Below are positions 6,569-10,202 of a DNA stretch of 10,202 bases, one piece after another. The stretch spans positions 1 to 10,202 of the forward strand of contig JAYVMU010000033.1 of assembly GCA_043758775.1 (NCBI GenBank). The letters are read 5' to 3'. Position 1 is the first letter of the stretch. Each line of letters starts with the position of its first letter. The position numbers were made by a program, and so were the translations under genes. Below the pieces are notes generated by a model. It worked only from the letters and a program-made list of their open reading frames with translations. It ran no database searches and had not been told where the DNA came from. This stretch comes from JACMMS01 sp043758775. GTDB lineage: Bacteria; Pseudomonadota; Gammaproteobacteria; Burkholderiales; Methylophilaceae.

Positions 6569-6638
6569 TAGAGCTTTCGTAAATTGCCATTTCCAGCGAA
6601 AATAGCGGCTATTCTATTTTTTAACTAAATCAACCTAC

Positions 6639-7154
6639 ATGCAAAAACAAAATAGCTTTACCTATGAAGAGTTGCTCAGCTGTGGCCGCGGGGAAATGTT
6701 TGGTGCTGGCAATGCGCAGCTACCTTTACCACCAATGCTGATGATTAATCGTATTATCTCGATTACTGAAGATGGTGGAAAGTATGGCCACGGTCAAATA
6801 ACTGCTGAGCTCGATGTCCGCTCTGATTTATGGTTTTTTGATTGTCATTTTACAGGTGATCCAGTGATGCCGGGTTGTTTGGGTTTAGATGCCATGTGGC
6901 AACTAGTAGGTTTCTTTTTAGGCTGGATGGGTGGCCCAGGGCGTGGACGCGCATTGGGCTGTGGTGAGGTTAAATTTAGTGGGCAAGTGTTGCCAACAGG
7001 TAAGCTGGTGACCTATAAAATTGACCTGAAACGTGTCATGATGCGTAAATTAGTCATGGGTATTGCTGATGCAACAATGGCGCTAGATGGACGGGAAATT
7101 TACGCCGCAAAAGACTTGCGCGTAGGTTTATTTACGCGTACAGATAATTTCTAA
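6639..7154 (+). CDS. fabA: 3-hydroxydecanoyl-ACP dehydratase/isomerase FabA
   Basis: Dehydrates 3-hydroxyacyl-ACP and isomerises the trans-2-decenoyl-ACP product to cis-3, the branch point of anaerobic unsaturated fatty acid synthesis in the cytoplasm. The 171-aa product is collinear with E. coli FabA. It has catalytic His70 in FFDCHFTGDPVMPG and Asp84 in LGLDAMWQLVGF, and the conserved GRALGCGEVKFSGQVLP stretch. The full-length match fixes the ATG at 6639, although it has no recognisable Shine-Dalgarno; translation may rely on an unstructured A/U-rich leader. It lies 24 bp before fabB in one operon, with a good promoter at 6441-6470. Function is clear from active-site conservation. Confidence 0.97.
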   Translation: MQKQNSFTYEELLSCGRGEMFGAGNAQLPLPPMLMINRIISITEDGGKYGHGQITAELDVRSDLWFFDCHFTGDPVMPGCLGLDAMWQLVGFFLGWMGGPGRGRALGCGEVKFSGQVLPTGKLVTYKIDLKRVMMRKLVMGIADATMALDGREIYAAKDLRVGLFTRTDNF

Positions 7155-7178
7155 AATATTGATAGGGGGAACACGATT

Positions 7179-8411
7179 ATGTTACGTCGTGTAGTAGTTA
7201 CAGGTTTTGGTATTGTTTCAAGCCTTGGTAATAATAAAAAAGAAGTCCAAGACAGCCTCTATGAAGGCCGCTCTGGCATTACGTTTCAACAAGAATATGC
7301 TGATCGCGGTATGCGCTCGCATGTGGCCGGTTCTATTAAAAACCTTGATATTGAATCACTCATAGACCGTAAGTTATTACGCTTTATGGCAAAAGGTCAT
7401 GCATATGCTTGGATTGCCTTGCAGGAAGCGATTGCGGATGCAAAGTTAACTGAAGACCAAGTTTCTAATGTGCGTACCGGTATTATTGTCGGTGGTGGTG
7501 GGCCATCCACTGAAAGTATTGAGCAAAGTAATGGTATATTGGCAGAAAAAGGCATTCGCAGAGTTGGTCCATATATGGTCACTAAAGCCATGTGTAGCGG
7601 TATTGTTGCGACATTAGCTACAGGCGCTAAGATCAAGGGTGTTAATTACGCGATTAGTTCAGCTTGTTCTACAAGTGCGCATTGTATTGGCGCTGGTGTG
7701 GAGCAGATACAACTTGGTAAACAGGATATTGTTTTTGCAGGCGGCGGCGAGGAAGAACACTGGACCCTCTCTTACCTATTTGATGCTATGGGCGCAATGT
7801 CTACCAAGTATAACGACACTCCGGATAAAGCATCGCGTACCTATGATGCAAATCGTGATGGTTTTGTTATCTCAGGCGGCGGTGGTATCGTAGTGCTGGA
7901 AGAATACGAACACGCTAAAGCACGCGGTGCAAAAATCTATGCTGAAGTGGTGGGTTATGGCGCAACGTCTGATGGTTATGATATGGTGGCGCCAAGTGGC
8001 GAAGGTGCTGTGCGTTGTATGAAATTGGCTTTAGAAGGCATACAAGACATTGACTACATTAATACGCATGGTACCAGCACGCCAGTGGGTGATACCAAAG
8101 AGTTGGAAGCGATTCGTGAAGTATTCGGCGCAGGCGCCTATGGTGCTGTGCCGGTGATTGCCTCAACTAAGTCGCTATCTGGTCACGCACTAGGTGCAGC
8201 GGGTGTTAATGAAGCTATTTATACCTTGATTATGATGGAAAACAATTTTATTGCAGCCTCAGCCAATATTGAAACGCTAGATCCGGCGGCAGATGGTTTG
8301 CCTATTGCACAAAAGCGTATTGATTATGCCAATATTCAAACGGCGCTCTCCAATAGCTTTGGTTTTGGTGGTACTAACGCTACACTTACTTTTTCGCGAC
8401 GAGGTTTATAG
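7179..8411 (+). CDS. fabB: 3-oxoacyl-ACP synthase I FabB
   Basis: Beta-ketoacyl-ACP synthase I elongates the cis-3-decenoyl-ACP made by FabA and is needed for unsaturated fatty acid synthesis; it works in the cytoplasm. The 410-aa product has the thiolase-fold condensing-enzyme triad: Cys163 in ISSACSTSAHC, His297 in YINTHGTSTPVGD and His336 in STKSLSGHALGAAG with Lys331. It also has the C-terminal NSFGFGGTNA loop. The N-terminus (RRVVVTGFGIVSSLGN) aligns directly with E. coli FabB, and a strong GGGGGA ribosome site lies 8 bases before the ATG. The direct fabA-fabB pairing, rather than a FabF-like context, supports the FabB call. A terminator follows 40 bp after the stop. Confidence 0.97.
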   Translation: MLRRVVVTGFGIVSSLGNNKKEVQDSLYEGRSGITFQQEYADRGMRSHVAGSIKNLDIESLIDRKLLRFMAKGHAYAWIALQEAIADAKLTEDQVSNVRTGIIVGGGGPSTESIEQSNGILAEKGIRRVGPYMVTKAMCSGIVATLATGAKIKGVNYAISSACSTSAHCIGAGVEQIQLGKQDIVFAGGGEEEHWTLSYLFDAMGAMSTKYNDTPDKASRTYDANRDGFVISGGGGIVVLEEYEHAKARGAKIYAEVVGYGATSDGYDMVAPSGEGAVRCMKLALEGIQDIDYINTHGTSTPVGDTKELEAIREVFGAGAYGAVPVIASTKSLSGHALGAAGVNEAIYTLIMMENNFIAASANIETLDPAADGLPIAQKRIDYANIQTALSNSFGFGGTNATLTFSRRGL

Positions 8412-8451
8412 GTAGGTAATCAGCATAAGCAGCAATCAATGATGTGAGTCT

Positions 8452-8479
8452 AAAGGTGGGTTTTAAACCCGCCTTTTTT
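8452..8479 (+). terminator. Intrinsic terminator of fabA-fabB
   Basis: AAAGGTGGG and CCCGCCTTT form a GC-rich stem with one G-T pair, around a T/A-rich loop, followed at once by a run of T residues. It lies 40 bp after the fabB stop. On the other strand the same stem is followed by only three Ts, so it may weakly stop transcription from the converging gene at 8604. Confidence 0.9.
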
Positions 8480-8603
8480 GTTTTCAGAGAACGACATGAA
8501 CCGGAACATCGTTAATCAGTTTTTGTTTAAGAACTAGAGAGTGTTTTTACCAAAGTCTGGTGTTGTACCGATTACAGTACTCCAACAATCTAAGTTTAAA
8601 GTA

Positions 8604-8999
8604 TCAAACAATTAAGGCAGCAGCTACCGCACGGCCTTCTGCCATCAAGAAATTGTAAGTCCTGCAAGCTGCATCCGTCGCCATATACTCCACACTAATC
8701 CCTGCATCTATTAAAGCGCGACTCAAACGCGGGTGTGCAAACTGGTGCTTGCTGCCTGTGCCTAAAAGCACGACTTCTAATTTTAATTTCGTGCTACTTA
8801 AGTGTGCAATGGCTTCAAAACTTTCGCTGCTTAGGCTAGCAAAATCTGCCACTCGCCAGTCTGTTATGATTTCATCAGGTAATATAATCAAACTATGTTC
8901 ATAACGTTTTTTGTTGACTTCTAGCCAACCCCTGCCTTGCTCATCACCGTAGCCAGTAATGAGTTGTTTATTGTTAGCCGTTGTCAGGTGTAGTTTCAT
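8604..8999 (-). CDS. Mth938/DUF498-domain protein
   Basis: 131-aa cytoplasmic protein of the Mth938-like (DUF498, NDUFAF3-related) family. The family pattern is seen in the C-terminal half: LEVVLLGTGSKHQFAHP (about residues 74-90), then a GISVEYMATDAACRTYN stretch (about 99-115), then a LMAEGRAVAAALI ending. Mitochondrial relatives help assemble respiratory complex I; the bacterial role is not known, so no pathway is assigned. It converges with fabB and is divergent from the outer-membrane protein gene at 9189. The Shine-Dalgarno is weak (AGGA about 11 bases upstream of the ATG). The family's usual length of 115-135 aa supports a complete gene. Confidence 0.87.
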   Translation of the reverse strand: MKLHLTTANNKQLITGYGDEQGRGWLEVNKKRYEHSLIILPDEIITDWRVADFASLSSESFEAIAHLSSTKLKLEVVLLGTGSKHQFAHPRLSRALIDAGISVEYMATDAACRTYNFLMAEGRAVAAALIV

Positions 9000-9120
9000 T
9001 GGGTTTAGTATCCTAAATTTACCTTGAATATTTTACAGTAAGGATGAGTGGGTCTGTGGCTAAAAGTGTCTCATTTTTACAACCATATTGGTTTATTTAA
9101 ATTAATATTACATTTATATT

Positions 9121-9139
9121 GATAATGATTCTTAATAAC
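9121..9139. promoter_or_regulatory. Fur-box-like sequence upstream of the DUF6662 gene
   Basis: The 19 bases match the classical Fur consensus (GATAATGATAATCATTATC) at 14 positions by my count, including the first nine in a row. A further ATTATCATT lies directly downstream (9140-9148), giving overlapping hexamers. It sits 50 bp before the Shine-Dalgarno of the outer-membrane protein gene, so iron-responsive repression is plausible. The region is AT-rich, which raises the chance of a false match. Confidence 0.5.
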
Positions 9140-9188
9140 ATTATCATTAACTCCTATGGTTATACAAATTAATAACTCAGGGATGAAA

Positions 9189-10093
9189 ATGAAGATAAAA
9201 AATGCTGACAGCTACGCTGTTAAGTTCACCTATATTAGTTACGCCAATGCTTGCAGATGCAGATGAAAACCTATTCGGCTATGTAAAAGGCGCAGAAACC
9301 CTGCCAGTAGGCGCTTGGGAATTTGACCAACAGCTTACCTACCGCGGTGACAAGGGTGTAGGCACTTACCATGCCTGGGATAGTAAATCTGAACTTGAGT
9401 ATGGCGTGACAGATGCCGCCTATGTGAGAGCTCAGGCTATCAACACGAGTGGGGTGGTGGTGGATGCTTATATCCCTGGTGCGGAACATTATGGCCCGCG
9501 TGCTTCTGGTGTCGGTGCTGAGTTTAAATATATGTTTTTAAGTCCGGCAAAAGATGATTTTGGTTTGGCTGGTTATTTGGATCTTGGTTACAATTGGCTG
9601 GATCAGCATTCTGGATTAGATAAAGCTAGCTATACCGTTGAACTGCAGTTGATTGCACAAAAATACTTCATGGAAGGTCAATTGGTGTGGGTCGGCAATG
9701 TTGGGATAGAATCAACCTATGCGCATCGAGCAGACCTTCGTGATGCAAGACGTGCTACGTTGCCAGCAGACTTTAGATTGGCCGACACATAATGAAATGG
9801 AAGTTGAGTTGAAAGCCGGTACGGGGGTGAGTTATCGTTTTGCACCAAATTGGTCGGTCGGGGCTGAGGCCTTGTATGAAGTTGAATATGAGACTGTAGT
9901 AGGGCCAGAGCGTTGGTCAATATTTGCCGGGCCAAATATTCATTACGGTGGTGAGAAGTTCTGGGCGACTTTAACTTGGCTACCACAAATTCAAGGGTAT
10001 GGACGTCCTAAAGATGCACAACTAGATAACAATTTGCAATTGATTGAAAAAACCAAGCAAGAAGTTAGGTTAAAATTCGGTTTTGATTTTTAA
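9189..10093 (+). pseudogene. DUF6662-type outer-membrane protein gene with two frameshifts
   Basis: Three frames join into one protein of about 300 aa. The Shine-Dalgarno AGGGA (9179-9183) points to ATG 9189, which opens MKIK. In the six-A run (9197-9202) one base too many moves the reading to the frame of ATG 9202, which gives the signal-peptide core (LTATLLSSPILVTPMLADA). The mature part begins ADENLFGYVKGAETLPVG. At about 9775 a second extra base, after LPADF, would stop translation at 9790-9792; the next frame resumes at DWPTHNEMEVELKAG and runs to EVRLKFGFDF, a C-terminal Phe typical of outer-membrane beta-barrels. Motifs such as ELEYGVTD, LSPAKDDFGLAGY, YRFAPNWSVGAEALYE and LIEKTKQE fit DUF6662, a family of unknown function. 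Either a true pseudogene or sequencing error. Confidence 0.75.
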
Positions 10094-10106
10094 TCTTATA
10101 TAGAAA

Positions 10107-10202
10107 GAGACCTTTGCACGAATCACTAGATTTAGTCCAAATAGCATAAAATGGCATATCACTTAAACACAGACGAGTACCTCTGATTATGGCCTGGAAG
10201 AA
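10107..10202 (+). mobile_element. Left end of an IS5-family-like insertion sequence (runs off window)
   Basis: Starting 13 bp after the preceding gene, the sequence GAGACCTTTGCACGA resembles the terminal repeat of IS5-family (IS1031-type) elements. An 80-base leader and a transposase-like start codon at 10189 follow. The right end, target duplication and transposase body lie outside, so family assignment rests on recall of the end sequence and the transposase start. Confidence 0.55.
10189..10202 (+). CDS. IS5-family transposase, first codons only
   Basis: ATG followed by codons for Ala-Trp-Lys and the first two bases of a likely Lys (AA). MAWK is a common beginning of IS5-type transposases in betaproteobacteria. 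Its position about 80 bp inside the putative insertion-sequence end fits. Only four full codons are visible, so this is tentative. Confidence 0.45.

Noticed and set aside
7639..7893. Second plus-strand frame inside fabB
   Set aside because: It is a shadow frame within the highly conserved FabB active-site region.
8480..8603. Possible small RNA or tRNA between the fabB terminator and the Mth938 gene
   Set aside because: No cloverleaf, strong stem or promoter pattern was seen; treated as plain intergenic DNA.
9717..9986. Minus-strand open frame opposite the DUF6662 gene
   Set aside because: Low-complexity Arg/Pro/Gln-rich translation. The plus strand gives a clear outer-membrane protein in joined frames.
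9719..10093. Separate gene starting at ATG 9719
   Set aside because: The first 20 or so codons are out-of-frame translation of the upstream part. Homology-like sequence begins only at about 9776, so this is the 3' part of the frameshifted gene and not an independent gene.
1..10202. CRISPR array
   Set aside because: No regularly spaced repeats of 20-40 bp are present in the window.

Overview
The window looks like the chromosome of a moderately AT-rich, Gram-negative methylotroph. The best guess is a betaproteobacterium of the Methylophilaceae (Methylotenera/Methylophilus type). This rests on a contiguous set of methanol-dehydrogenase accessory genes (mxaRSACKL), a proteobacterial fabA-fabB pair, and an outer-membrane protein family common in Proteobacteria. 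The taxonomic placement is inference.

Layout. Positions 1-5543, minus strand: a tight operon read right to left, mxaR (MoxR-type AAA+ ATPase), mxaS (DUF58/VWA-like), mxaA (periplasmic/membrane), mxaC (BatA-like VWA), mxaK (membrane-anchored, TPR-like) and mxaL (VWA, running off the left edge). In methylotrophs these proteins mature PQQ methanol dehydrogenase, including metal (Ca2+) insertion. The structural genes mxaFJGI, which often precede mxaR, are not here.

Positions 5544-6638: a 1.1-kb stretch with no intact gene. It holds the mxaR upstream region (palindromes, a weak promoter candidate) and a decayed mazEF-like toxin-antitoxin pair. The antitoxin has lost its N-terminus; the toxin has an in-frame stop and a frameshift. 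The remnant is bracketed by an 11-bp direct repeat. It is followed by a long hairpin, then a good promoter for fabA whose -35 box lies inside a perfect 20-bp palindrome.

Positions 6639-8479, plus strand: fabA and fabB, the pair that makes unsaturated fatty acids anaerobically, closed by a strong intrinsic terminator. Positions 8604-8999, minus strand: a Mth938/DUF498-domain protein. Positions 9000-9188: a divergent intergenic region with a Fur-box-like sequence.

Positions 9189-10093, plus strand: a DUF6662-type outer-membrane protein gene broken by two apparent single-base insertions, one in a poly-A run in the signal peptide and one about two thirds through. At 10107 what looks like the left end of an IS5-type insertion sequence begins, with its transposase starting at 10189 and running off the right edge.

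The intact genes are of known families. The unusual material is the decayed toxin-antitoxin island, the unexplained palindromes around it, and the doubly frameshifted membrane protein next to an insertion sequence.
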